9,071 nucleotides of DNA, from positions 1 to 9,071 of the forward strand of contig DATCKS010000465.1 of NCBI GenBank assembly GCA_036562265.1. Direction: 5' to 3'. The notes beneath the pieces were generated by a model that was not told the DNA's origin, did not search any database, and saw nothing but the letters and a program-made list of their open reading frames with translations. The DNA is from DASVDK01 sp036562265 [NCBI: Thermodesulfobacteriota bacterium] (GTDB taxonomy: Bacteria; DASVDK01). Shown here in pieces: positions 1 to 6,537 of the stretch; positions within the stretch are counted from its first letter, which is position 1, and every line of letters begins with the position of its first letter. The position numbers and the translations under genes were made by a program.

Positions 1-54
1 GTCGAGGTCCGTGCGTCCGAACCAGGTGCGGCTTCTCAGGGCACGCGTCGTCAC
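1..54 (-). CDS. IlvD/Edd-family dehydratase, N-terminal fragment (runs off window)
   Basis: Only the first 18 codons are present; the gene continues beyond the left edge. A GTG at 54-52 lies 5 nt behind a clear GGAGG (minus-strand complement of 60-64). It opens a frame without stops reading VTTRALRSRTWFGRTDLD. The 'LRSRxWFGRxDLD' pattern is typical of the N-terminus of the IlvD/Edd family: dihydroxy-acid dehydratase and the sugar-acid dehydratases such as arabonate, xylonate and gluconate dehydratase. These are [Fe-S] enzymes that remove water from a 2,3-dihydroxy acid to give a 2-keto acid in the cytoplasm. Family recognition from 18 residues comes from remembered motif resemblance and is moderate. 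The choice between branched-chain amino acid synthesis and sugar-acid catabolism is open; the transporter and KduD-like SDR nearby tilt toward a sugar acid. An in-frame GTG at 60-58 overlaps the Shine-Dalgarno and is less likely as start. Confidence 0.55.
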   Translation of the reverse strand, partial: MTTRALRSRTWFGRTDLD

Positions 55-172
55 GCGCACCTCCGTCGGCAAGAGCGGCTTTCGGTCGCGGCGCCCTCCC
101 GAGCGGCGTGGGGGGCGCGAGAAGCTCCAACGGGCGTGCAACAGCCGGATCTGCCGCCGAGGCTATCACGGG

Positions 173-198
173 GGGGCGGGGGTGTAAAGAGCCGCCCC
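173..198 (-). terminator. Weak hairpin downstream of the DUF3108 gene
   Basis: GGGGCGG at 173-179 pairs with CCGCCCC at 192-198 across a 12-nt loop. It lies about 13 bases past the DUF3108 stop codon and before the start of the next minus-strand gene. There is no T-run on the minus strand, so it is at best a factor-dependent or weak terminator. The 157-base gap 55-211 otherwise shows only the Shine-Dalgarno of the gene to its left. Confidence 0.25.
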
Positions 199-211
199 GT
201 CCGGCGCCGGC

Positions 212-1138
212 CTAGCGGCCGCGCGCGGCGAGGGCGTCTGCGGGACGGGTCGCGCCGACGAGGCGGCCGTGCACGTCGCCGAAGCCGATGTACTGCTCGA
301 CGGCGCCGCGAAGCGGGACGAGATCGGGCGAGAGCCAGGCGAAGGCCTCTCCCTCGCGCCCGAAGATCGCCTTCGGGATCCTGGCGGCGATGACGAAGCC
401 GCCCTCGCCGAAGTCGAACTTCCGGCGCGCCTCGGCCTCCTCGGCGCCGGCGAGCACCCGGATCGCGAAGCTCCCGACGCCTTCGAGCGGGAGGGTCTCG
501 ATCTCGTAGCGCCGTCCCCGCTCGATCGGCCCGTAGGCGCCGGCCCGGAGGTTGTAGAGGGCGGCCAGCATGTCGTCGTAGCGGCGGCCGGGCTGCATCG
601 GCTCGCGCCCCGTCTCGACGACGGCGCCGTCGCGCTCGACGGTCCAGGTGACGAGCCCCCTCGCCGGGTCGATCGACGTCGTCCTCACCTCGCGGTGACC
701 CCCGTCGGTCAGGTCCATCACGAAGCGGCGCGTGCACCACCGCCGCCCCTCCTCGCACGGGACCAGGGAGGACGTGTAGACGTGACGGCGTCTGTTCAGC
801 CAGCCGACGAAGCCTTTGGTCTCGATGGTGGCGCGCGCCACGTAACGGCCGCCCCACGTCCCGGCGTCGCCGTCCGCGAGCGACGCGCCGGAGCCGGCGG
901 CCGGTGCGGGCTCGAGGGTCAGACGACTCGCGGCCGCCCGGGAGAAGAAGAGGACGGAGACGTCGTAGTCGAGCCGCTCGCCCGAGAACCACGCGACGAT
1001 CGGCAGGAGGGGCCGCGCCTCCCGGTCGGCCCGGGCATGCGCGGCGCCGCCCGAGGCCGCCCCGGGCGAGGCCGCCCCGAGAAGGAGCAGCACGAAGCTG
1101 CCGATCCACCCCACGAGCCCGATACGCCGCCTGGTCAC
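212..1138 (-). CDS. DUF3108 domain-containing exported protein
   Basis: A 308-residue protein. The start is GTG at 1138-1136, chosen because GGAGG lies 7 nt upstream (complement of 1146-1150) and a signal peptide begins immediately. The first residues are basic (TRRR), residues 7-23 are hydrophobic, and small residues with an Ala-rich stretch follow, fitting Sec export near residues 33-37. The mature part resembles the DUF3108 family: 'GERLDYDVS' near 53-61, a central beta-rich region, 'DDMLAALYNLR' near 188-198, and a C-terminal 'WLSPDLVPLR' followed by 'GDVHGRL' (287-293). DUF3108 proteins are predicted periplasmic or outer-membrane-associated beta proteins with no established reaction; I infer periplasmic location only. 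A 221-base gap separates it from the SDR upstream, so cotranscription is possible but not shown. Two cysteines (128 and 135) could form a disulphide after export. Confidence 0.8.
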   Translation of the reverse strand: MTRRRIGLVGWIGSFVLLLLGAASPGAASGGAAHARADREARPLLPIVAWFSGERLDYDVSVLFFSRAAASRLTLEPAPAAGSGASLADGDAGTWGGRYVARATIETKGFVGWLNRRRHVYTSSLVPCEEGRRWCTRRFVMDLTDGGHREVRTTSIDPARGLVTWTVERDGAVVETGREPMQPGRRYDDMLAALYNLRAGAYGPIERGRRYEIETLPLEGVGSFAIRVLAGAEEAEARRKFDFGEGGFVIAARIPKAIFGREGEAFAWLSPDLVPLRGAVEQYIGFGDVHGRLVGATRPADALAARGR

Positions 1139-1359
1139 GTCGTCACCTCCATGCTCGGCGAGCACGAGGGCAAGCGCGGTGCCAGCGGCGCCTCGCCGGC
1201 CGGCGGCCCGACGATCGCGTGTGCGGACGAAGGGTTGGACGACGCGGCCGCCGGGGCGCGGCGGTCGGGGCGGGCCGCGCCGTCTCGCGTCGTCCGCGAT
1301 CGGAACGGTGACGGGCGCAGGATGGAACAGGGGCGCTGCGGAGACGCGCGGGGGCTGCC

Positions 1360-2109
1360 CTAGTTCACGAGGAAGCCGCCGTCGATGACGAGGCTCTGGC
1401 CGGTGATGTACCCGGCTTCGTCGGAGCAGAGAAAGGCCCCCGCCTCGCCGATGTCGTCCGGCTCGCCCCAGCGGCCGGCCGGGATGCGGCGCGTGATCGC
1501 CTCGTCGAGGGCGGGGTTCCGCTGGACGGCCGCCGTGAACTCGGTCCGCGTGTAGCCCGGGCAGATCGCGTTCACCGTCACGCCGGCCGCCGCCCACTCC
1601 TTCGCGAGGCCGCGCGTGAGGCCGAGGAGCGCCGCCTTGCTCGTGGTGTACGCCGTGATGGGCACCCCCGGCAGGCCGCCGTGGAAGGACATGATGGACG
1701 CCACGAAGACGATGCGGCCCCACCGGCGCGGGAGCATGTGACGCGCCGCCGCCTGGGCGGCCACGAACGCCGCCTCGACGTTGAGCCGCTGCACCTGCCG
1801 CCACTCCTCGAGCGTGAACTCGAGCGCCGGTTTCCTGATGTTCATGCCGGCGGAGTGGACCAGGATGTCGATCCGCCCGTAGTGCGCCACCGTCCGCTCG
1901 ACCGCCGCCGCGGGGTCGTCGACGGCGAGATCGGTCGGCACGGCCAGCGCCTCGATCCCGGCGCGCCGGATCGCGTCCACGGCCGGCCCGGGGTCGCGGT
2001 TGGCGATGGCCAGCCGCACGCCTCGCGCTGCCAGCCGCTCCGCGATCGCCCTGCCGATCCCCCGCGACCCCCCGGTCACGAGCGCCACGCGCTCCCGCAT
2101 CTCCGCCAT
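1360..2109 (-). CDS. Short-chain dehydrogenase/reductase, KduD/gluconate 5-dehydrogenase-like
   Basis: A 249-residue classical SDR, the normal length for the family. It has the NAD(P)-binding TGGSRGIG motif (12-19), HSAG where most members have NNAG (85-88), active-site Asn110, Ser138 and the YxxxK pair Tyr154/Lys158. Next come 'NAICPGYTRTE' (180-190), 'RIPAGRWGEPDDI' and the terminal 'IDGGF'. The stretches 'SIMSFHGG' and 'IPAGRWGEP' are what I associate with KduD (2-deoxy-D-gluconate 3-dehydrogenase) and gluconate 5-dehydrogenase, so oxidation or reduction of a sugar acid or keto sugar is a reasonable inference. Exact substrate and cofactor are unknown. The start is ATG 2109-2107, with GGAGG 8 nt upstream (complement of 2118-2122). 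A second ATG three codons later also has a purine-rich leader. Upstream in-frame sequence has no conserved character. The gene is divergent from the solute-binding protein, suggesting shared control from 2110-2238. Confidence 0.88.
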   Translation of the reverse strand: MAEMRERVALVTGGSRGIGRAIAERLAARGVRLAIANRDPGPAVDAIRRAGIEALAVPTDLAVDDPAAAVERTVAHYGRIDILVHSAGMNIRKPALEFTLEEWRQVQRLNVEAAFVAAQAAARHMLPRRWGRIVFVASIMSFHGGLPGVPITAYTTSKAALLGLTRGLAKEWAAAGVTVNAICPGYTRTEFTAAVQRNPALDEAITRRIPAGRWGEPDDIGEAGAFLCSDEAGYITGQSLVIDGGFLVN

Positions 2110-2164
2110 GTCGTCCACCTCCCCTCGTGCCAGGCGACTAAGGGTAGCGCGCCGCCCGGCGTTG

Positions 2165-2193
2165 TTGACAGCGGTCGGGCACGGGCATAACAA
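2165..2193 (+). promoter_or_regulatory. Putative sigma70 promoter for the ABC transporter operon
   Basis: A perfect -35 hexamer TTGACA (2165-2170) is followed after 17 bases by TAACAA (2188-2193). The 18-base alternative AACAAT matches the -10 consensus better (4 of 6). Transcription would start near 2200, giving a leader of about 40 bases before the ATG at 2239. The local AT-richness stands out from the surrounding GC-rich DNA. It lies in the 129-bp divergent region shared with the SDR. No equally good minus-strand promoter was seen. Confidence 0.6.
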
Positions 2194-2217
2194 TGCTTTA
2201 GTGGCTACAGAACATAG

Positions 2218-2228
2218 TTCGTCACGAA
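2218..2228. promoter_or_regulatory. Perfect palindrome TTCGTCACGAA, possible operator
   Basis: TTCGT and ACGAA are exact inverted repeats around a central C. The palindrome sits about 18 bases after the expected transcription start and directly abuts the GGAGG Shine-Dalgarno (2229-2233). A repressor bound here could block transcription and translation of the transporter operon, and could also affect the divergent SDR. No regulator gene is in the window, so the binding protein is unknown. The length is short enough that chance is possible. Confidence 0.35.
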
Positions 2229-2238
2229 GGAGGCTGTG

Positions 2239-3561
2239 ATGCGACACGTCACCAGGCGCACGGTCCTCGGGTGGGGCGCCGGCCTTGCCGGGGCGAGCCT
2301 CGGCAGCCGGATCTTCGCCACGCGCGCCCACGCCCAGGGGATGGCCCAGGGGCCGTTCAAGCCCGAACCGGGCGCGAATCTGCGGCTACTCCGGTGGTCG
2401 GGCTTCGTCAAGTCGGACGAGGAAGTCTGGAACGCCCACACGAAGAAGTTCACCGATCAGACCGGCGTCGGGGTGACGGTCGAGTACATCACGTGGGAGG
2501 ACGTGCGGCCCAAGGCGGCGCTCGCGGCCAACCTCGGCTCCGGCCCGGACATCGTCATGGGCTGGTACGACGACCCGCACATCTACCCGAACAGCCTCGT
2601 CGACGTGTCGGACGTCGCCGAGGGGCTCGGCCAGCGGCTCGGCGGGTGGTACGACGTGGCGCGCACCTACGGCTACAGCGAGGCGCAGAAGCGCTGGATC
2701 GCGGTCCCCATCGGCTCGCCGATCGGCTGCCTCAACTACCGCGTCTCCTGGATGAAGGAGGCCGGCTTCGACAAGTTCCCCGACGACCTCGACGGCTTCA
2801 TGCGGCTCGCGAAGGGGCTCAAGGCGAGGAACCACCCCATCGGGTTCCCGCTCGGCCGGGCGGTCGGCGACGGCAACGTGTGGACCCACTGGCTGCTCTG
2901 GAGCTTCGGGGGCAAGGCGGTCGAGGCCGACACGAAGACGATCGCCATCAATCAGCAGCCGACCTGGGACGCCCTCGAGTACGCGAAGGAGCTGTACGAG
3001 CAGTTCGCGCCGGGCGCCGGGTCGTGGCTCGACCCGAACAACAACCGCGCGTTCCTCGCGGGGGAGATCTCGGTCACCAACAACGGCATCAGCATCTACT
3101 ACTCGGCCAAGAAGGACTTCCCGCAGATCGCCGAGGACATGGACCACGCGCCGTTCCCGAAGGGGAAGAGCGGCCGGCACACCGAGCTGCACCTCTTCAC
3201 GCAGGCGTTCATCTTCAAGCACTCGGCCTACCCCAACGCGGCCAAGGCGTACATCGACTTCATGCTCGACGCCGCGCAGGCCGACCCGTGGGTCGAGGCG
3301 ATGAACGGCTACGTCACGCCGGCGCTCAAGGCGTTCAAGAACAACCCCGTCTGGACCAGGGACCCGAAGGCGACGCCGTTCCGCGACGGGCTCGACCGGG
3401 CGCTCCACAACGGCTACGCCGGCGCGCCGGGCCAGAAGGCGGCCGCGGCGCTCGCGGAGTTCATCGTCGTCGACATGTTCGCCGACGCCACGGCGAACGG
3501 GATGAGCGCGAAGGACGCCGCCCGGCGGGCCGAGACGCGGCTGCGCCGGATCTACCGCTAG
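2239..3561 (+). CDS. ABC transporter substrate-binding protein, family 1 (carbohydrate type), Tat-exported
   Basis: A 440-residue extracellular solute-binding protein that would capture the substrate in the periplasm and deliver it to the two permeases downstream. The N-terminus carries a twin-arginine motif (TRRTVLGWG, Arg6-Arg7), then a hydrophobic Gly/Ala segment and a probable AHA cleavage site at 30-32. Tat export suggests folding before transport. The mature protein has the usual family 1 layout: 'LRLLRWSGF' first strand, 'GSGPDIVMGW' near residue 100, 'IAVPIGSPIGCLNYR' in the hinge region, 'RAFLAGEISVTNNG' near 275, and a C-terminal helical tail ending in 'RLRRIYR'. The start is ATG 2239, 5 nt from GGAGG; the GTG at 2236 is too close to the ribosome site. 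Family membership and resemblance to sugar/polyol binders are solid; the actual ligand cannot be told. It is the first gene of the plus-strand operon. Confidence 0.9.
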   Translation: MRHVTRRTVLGWGAGLAGASLGSRIFATRAHAQGMAQGPFKPEPGANLRLLRWSGFVKSDEEVWNAHTKKFTDQTGVGVTVEYITWEDVRPKAALAANLGSGPDIVMGWYDDPHIYPNSLVDVSDVAEGLGQRLGGWYDVARTYGYSEAQKRWIAVPIGSPIGCLNYRVSWMKEAGFDKFPDDLDGFMRLAKGLKARNHPIGFPLGRAVGDGNVWTHWLLWSFGGKAVEADTKTIAINQQPTWDALEYAKELYEQFAPGAGSWLDPNNNRAFLAGEISVTNNGISIYYSAKKDFPQIAEDMDHAPFPKGKSGRHTELHLFTQAFIFKHSAYPNAAKAYIDFMLDAAQADPWVEAMNGYVTPALKAFKNNPVWTRDPKATPFRDGLDRALHNGYAGAPGQKAAAALAEFIVVDMFADATANGMSAKDAARRAETRLRRIYR

Positions 3562-3612
3562 CGGCCGGACCCTCCATCGGCCTCGCGGGTGGCGGGGCCG
3601 ATGGTTACCCCG

Positions 3613-3648
3613 GCGCGGGGGGACGGCCTGAAGGCCGTCCCCCCGCGC
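3613..3648 (+). repeat. Perfect 16-bp-stem hairpin between binding-protein and permease genes
   Basis: Bases 3613-3628 and 3633-3648 are exact reverse complements, with a four-base TGAA loop. The stem is almost all G and C. It lies 51 bases after the stop of the solute-binding protein and 7 bases before the Shine-Dalgarno of the next gene. There is no T-run, so it is not a standard intrinsic terminator. Mid-operon hairpins in this place (as between malE and malF in enterobacteria) stabilise the upstream mRNA and lower permease expression. That role is inferred here. The element could also belong to a dispersed REP-like family. Confidence 0.85.
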
Positions 3649-3667
3649 ATGTTCGGAGGCGACACGA

Positions 3668-4567
3668 GTGAAGCCGGGGTTCGTGGTGCGGGTATCGGGC
3701 GGCGTCGACCGACGCGGGTGGCTCGGGCCCTTGCTCATGACGCCGACCGTCGTGCTCCTGGGCGGGTTTCTCGCCTATCCGCTCGTGCTCGGCGTCTGGC
3801 TCGGGTTCAAGGACAGCACCATCGGCTCGCCCGGGGTCTTCGTCGGGCTCGAGAACTACCAGTACCTCCTCACCGATCCGGTCTTCAGGGTCACCGCCTT
3901 CAACACCGCCCTGTACACCGGCGTGACGGTCGTCTTCAAGCTCGCGCTCGGGCTCTGGCTCGCGATCCTCTTGAATCAGAAGTTCGCGGGGTACCGCTTC
4001 TGGCGGTCGGTGTTGCTCCTGCCCTACATCGTGCCGACCGTGCTCTCGGCCTTCGCCTGGTGGTGGATCCTCGACCCGAGCTTCAGCTTCATCAACTGGA
4101 GCCTCCTCAGGCTCGGCATCCTCGATCGCGGCATCAACTTCCTCGGCGACGCCTGGCCCGCCCGCTGGTCGCTGATCGTCGCGAACATCTGGCGGGGGAT
4201 CCCCTTCTTCACGGTGGGGTACCTGGCGGGGCTCGCCGCGATCCCGAAGGACCTCTACGAGGCGGCGGAGATCGACGGCGCCTCGAAGTGGCAGCAGTTC
4301 TGGAGCATCACGTGGGTGCTCCTGATCCCGCTCACGACGATCCTGACGGTCTTCTCGACGATCTTCACCTTCACCGACTTCCAGCTCATCTGGACGATCA
4401 CGCGCGGGGGGCCGGCCAACGCGACGCACCTCTTCGTCACGCTCGCCTACCAGCGGGCGATCCCGGGCGGGTCGATGAGCGAGGGGGCGGCGATCGCCGG
4501 CTTCACGCTGCCGCTCCTCCTGATCCTCGCATGGGCAGCCCTTCGGGCGCTGCGGAGGCAGACGTGA
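3668..4567 (+). CDS. ABC transporter permease, MalF/UgpA-type
   Basis: A 299-residue inner-membrane permease of the binding-protein-dependent (BPD) transport family. It starts with GTG at 3668, with GGAGG (3655-3659) 8 nt upstream. Six hydrophobic segments can be placed near residues 20-45, 78-103, 113-135, 168-190, 216-238 and 272-292. The cytoplasmic EAA loop that docks the ATPase reads EAAEIDG at 198-204, followed by 'ASKWQQFW'. The sequence 'TRGGPANATHLFVTLAYQRA' (245-264) is characteristic of carbohydrate CUT1-type partners. It forms a heterodimer with the next gene's product, which begins 1 base after this stop, so the two are translationally coupled. The substrate is set by the binding protein and is unknown. 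Confidence 0.92.
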   Translation: MKPGFVVRVSGGVDRRGWLGPLLMTPTVVLLGGFLAYPLVLGVWLGFKDSTIGSPGVFVGLENYQYLLTDPVFRVTAFNTALYTGVTVVFKLALGLWLAILLNQKFAGYRFWRSVLLLPYIVPTVLSAFAWWWILDPSFSFINWSLLRLGILDRGINFLGDAWPARWSLIVANIWRGIPFFTVGYLAGLAAIPKDLYEAAEIDGASKWQQFWSITWVLLIPLTTILTVFSTIFTFTDFQLIWTITRGGPANATHLFVTLAYQRAIPGGSMSEGAAIAGFTLPLLLILAWAALRALRRQT

Positions 4568-4568
4568 C

Positions 4569-5396
4569 ATGACCGCCCGCCGCTGGCTCACGCTCTACGT
4601 ACCGCTCGGCGCCTTCGTCGTGTTCCTGCTGTTCCCGTTCTACTGGATGCTGCTCACGTCGCTCAAGCCGAACAACGAGCTGGTGAGCGTGACGGCCAAC
4701 CCCTTCATCGTCGTGAACCCGACGCTCGAGCACATCCGGTACCTGCTCACCCAGACGCGCTACCCGCGCTGGTTCTGGAACACCATGTTCGTCTCCGTCG
4801 GGGCGACGGTCGTGAGCGTCGCCGCGAGCTACCTCGCCGCGTACGCGATCGCCCGCGTCCGCTTCCGCGGCGACGAGACGATCGGCATCGGGATCTACAT
4901 GGCGTACCTGATCCCGCCGGCCATCCTGTTCATTCCGCTGGCCGACATCCTGCTCAAGCTCGGCATGTTCAACCGCCTCTGGTCGCTGATCCCGGTGTAC
5001 ACGACGTTCCTGATCCCGTTCTCCACGTGGCTCCTCATCGGCTACCTGAAGACCATCCCGAAGGAGCTGGAAGAGGCGGCCTACGTGGACGGCGCGGGGC
5101 GGCTCCGGATCATGACGACCATCGTCCTGCCGCTCAGCGTGCCGGGGCTCATCTCGGCGGTGATCTTTTGCTTCACGCTCTCCTGGAACGAGTACCTCTA
5201 CGCCCTCGTCTTCATGTCCTCGCCCGAACTCAAGACCGTTCCGGTCGGCCTCGCGACGGAACTCGTCCGCGGGGACCTCTACCAGTGGGGGCCGCTCATG
5301 GCCGGCGCCCTGCTCGGCTGCCTGCCGGTCGTCATCCTCTACTTCTTCTTCGTCGAGTACTACGTCGCCGGGCTGTCCGGTGCACTGAAGGACTAG
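4569..5396 (+). CDS. ABC transporter permease, MalG/UgpE-type
   Basis: A 275-residue partner permease. ATG 4569 follows the previous stop after one base, with GGAGG (4554-4558) 10 nt upstream inside the preceding gene. Hydrophobic segments lie near 10-31, 70-96, 107-129, 138-160, 185-205 and 243-263. The N-terminal 'PFYWMLLTSLKP' and the EAA loop 'EEAAYVDGAGRLR' (168-180) are typical of MalG-like subunits. The C-terminal region 'LSWNEYLYALVFM' (204-216) fits the family too. It completes the membrane part of a CUT1-type importer. No MalK/UgpC-type ATPase follows; the next gene is an exported hydrolase, so the ATPase must be encoded elsewhere or shared. Confidence 0.92.
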   Translation: MTARRWLTLYVPLGAFVVFLLFPFYWMLLTSLKPNNELVSVTANPFIVVNPTLEHIRYLLTQTRYPRWFWNTMFVSVGATVVSVAASYLAAYAIARVRFRGDETIGIGIYMAYLIPPAILFIPLADILLKLGMFNRLWSLIPVYTTFLIPFSTWLLIGYLKTIPKELEEAAYVDGAGRLRIMTTIVLPLSVPGLISAVIFCFTLSWNEYLYALVFMSSPELKTVPVGLATELVRGDLYQWGPLMAGALLGCLPVVILYFFFVEYYVAGLSGALKD

Positions 5397-5409
5397 GGGG
5401 GAAGCTGTC

Positions 5410-6375
5410 ATGCGCTCGTCGCTCCACAGGACTCTCGTCGGAGGCCTCGTCGTCGTCGCTCTGGGGCTCGGGTGGGTCGCCGGGAGCAGCACGAGGACCG
5501 GCCCGGCAGCGGCCCTCGCCCAGGGGGCCAGCGTCGGCCAGGTGATCGCCGACGCGATGAAGGAGGCCGAGGTGGTGGACCTGACGGTCCTCGTCTCGGA
5601 GCAGATGCCGGCCCACTGGCCGGCCCACGCGCCGTTCCAGCGGTGGACCTTCAACTGGTTCAAGCCGGTCAAGGGGGCGTACGGCGACAACCTCGCCCAG
5701 AGCGTCTTCCCGTACTACGGCCAGCGGATGGTGATCGACGACCACACCGGCACGCAGACCGACTGCCCCGCGCACTTCATCCCGCCGCCCGGCAGCGGCC
5801 TGCCGTTCGAGAGCCCAGTGGGGCTCACCACCTGCGACAAGGTCGACCCGGCCCAGTGGATGGGGCCGGCCGCGGTGATCGACGTGCGGGCGATCCTCGA
5901 CCGGGCCGACAACGGCAAGAGCCCGGTCATCACGCCGGAGATGGTGCAGGACTGGGAGGCGGCCAACGGCGCCCTCCAGCCGGGCGAGATCGTCGTCTTC
6001 CACTCCGGTTACACCGACCGGTACTACAAGCCCTTCCCGGAGGGCAACCGCCTGGCCTTCGAGCCGCTCATCCTCAAGAGCGCGCCCGGCTGGCCGGCCC
6101 CCTCGCCCGAGACGATGGAGTACCTCCACTCGAAGGGGATCCGGCACCTCGCCATCGACAGCCCCAGCATGGGCTACGTCGAGGGCGGCCAGCCGACCCA
6201 CGTGGCCGGGCTCAAGTACGGGATGACCTGGGACGAGCAGGTGATCAACGTCGGCCGCCTGCCTGCCCGCGGAGCCTTCTACATCTCGCTGAACGCGAAG
6301 ATCGTCGACGGCAGCGGCGGCCTCACCCGCGCGGTGGCCATCAAGAATCGGGGGCAGCGGGGGATCGGGGAGTAG
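5410..6375 (+). CDS. Cyclase-family (kynurenine formamidase-like) hydrolase, exported
   Basis: A 321-residue protein of the cyclase family (Pfam cyclase/KynB/isatin-hydrolase-like), metal-dependent hydrolases of amide or lactone bonds. An N-terminal signal peptide is visible: basic start (RSSLHR), hydrophobic 9-25, and an Ala-rich cleavage region ending near ALAQ (36-38). The enzyme is therefore predicted periplasmic. The metal motif HxGTHxDxPxH reads HTGTQTDCPAH at 112-122. His112, Asp118 and His122 are kept, but the second His is Gln116. Further family-like stretches are 'GEIVVFHSGYTDRYY' (192-206), 'GIRHLAIDSPSMG' (243-255) and a late 'PTHVAGL'. ATG 5410 lies 13 bases after the permease stop with a G-rich leader (AGGGGGGAAG), so it is probably in the transporter operon. 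It may open or hydrolyse the compound before import; the substrate is unknown. Confidence 0.85.
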   Translation: MRSSLHRTLVGGLVVVALGLGWVAGSSTRTGPAAALAQGASVGQVIADAMKEAEVVDLTVLVSEQMPAHWPAHAPFQRWTFNWFKPVKGAYGDNLAQSVFPYYGQRMVIDDHTGTQTDCPAHFIPPPGSGLPFESPVGLTTCDKVDPAQWMGPAAVIDVRAILDRADNGKSPVITPEMVQDWEAANGALQPGEIVVFHSGYTDRYYKPFPEGNRLAFEPLILKSAPGWPAPSPETMEYLHSKGIRHLAIDSPSMGYVEGGQPTHVAGLKYGMTWDEQVINVGRLPARGAFYISLNAKIVDGSGGLTRAVAIKNRGQRGIGE

Positions 6376-6437
6376 CGCGCCTCGTGGGGCTGCCGCTCGC
6401 GGCTGCGGGCGCGGTCCCGGCCGGGGCGCCCGCGGCC

Positions 6438-6458
6438 GTCGCGGCCCCTGGCCGCGAC
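6438..6458. terminator. Perfect 9-bp-stem hairpin after the cyclase gene
   Basis: GTCGCGGCC (6438-6446) and GGCCGCGAC (6450-6458) are exact inverted repeats with a CCT loop, about 60 bases past the cyclase stop. There is no T-run. In such GC-rich DNA it may act as a weak or Rho-assisted terminator for the transporter operon, or simply protect its mRNA end. Confidence 0.4.
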
Positions 6459-6464
6459 CGGCGC

Positions 6465-6499
6465 GACCGCGCGTCGGGGGGCGGGCACACCCCGCGGTC
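6465..6499. repeat. Second inverted repeat in the cyclase-pdxA spacer
   Basis: GACCGCG (6465-6471) pairs with CGCGGTC (6493-6499) over a 21-base GC-rich loop. It lies just after the 9-bp hairpin and before the small ORF's Shine-Dalgarno. With this base composition a 7-bp match may be chance. Confidence 0.25.
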
Positions 6500-6537
6500 C
6501 GGCAGGTCCCTTGCACCGGGGGCCGCCGGAGGTGCCC

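Noticed and set aside
1-60. Possible tRNA on the minus strand, from a T-loop-like GGTTCGGAC
   Set aside because: No acceptor or anticodon stem could be built around it, and the same bases make a coherent protein start with a Shine-Dalgarno.
1139-1359. Possible small gene in the gap between the SDR and DUF3108 genes
   Set aside because: The minus-strand frame is open but Arg/Pro/Ala-rich with no ribosome site or motif. I see only GC-rich spacer and the Shine-Dalgarno of the DUF3108 gene.
269-1363. Long plus-strand open frame opposite the DUF3108 gene
   Set aside because: It has low-complexity Arg/Pro/Gly-rich content, no family motifs and no good ribosome site, and is the antisense shadow usual in GC-rich DNA.
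2110-2331. N-terminal extension of the SDR by 74 residues
   Set aside because: It would run through the divergent promoter and into the binding-protein gene; the ATG at 2109 has a good Shine-Dalgarno and gives the normal SDR length.
2386-3738. Long minus-strand frame opposite the binding-protein gene
   Set aside because: It has Arg/Val/Glu-rich repetitive composition, covers the hairpin and has no recognisable domain; the plus-strand protein is unmistakable.
3605-4591. Minus-strand frame opposite the first permease
   Set aside because: Highly charged low-complexity translation mirrors hydrophobic codons of the permease on the other strand.
5332-6516. Minus-strand frame opposite the cyclase gene
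   Set aside because: It has Arg/Gly/Pro/Val-rich shadow composition with no motifs.
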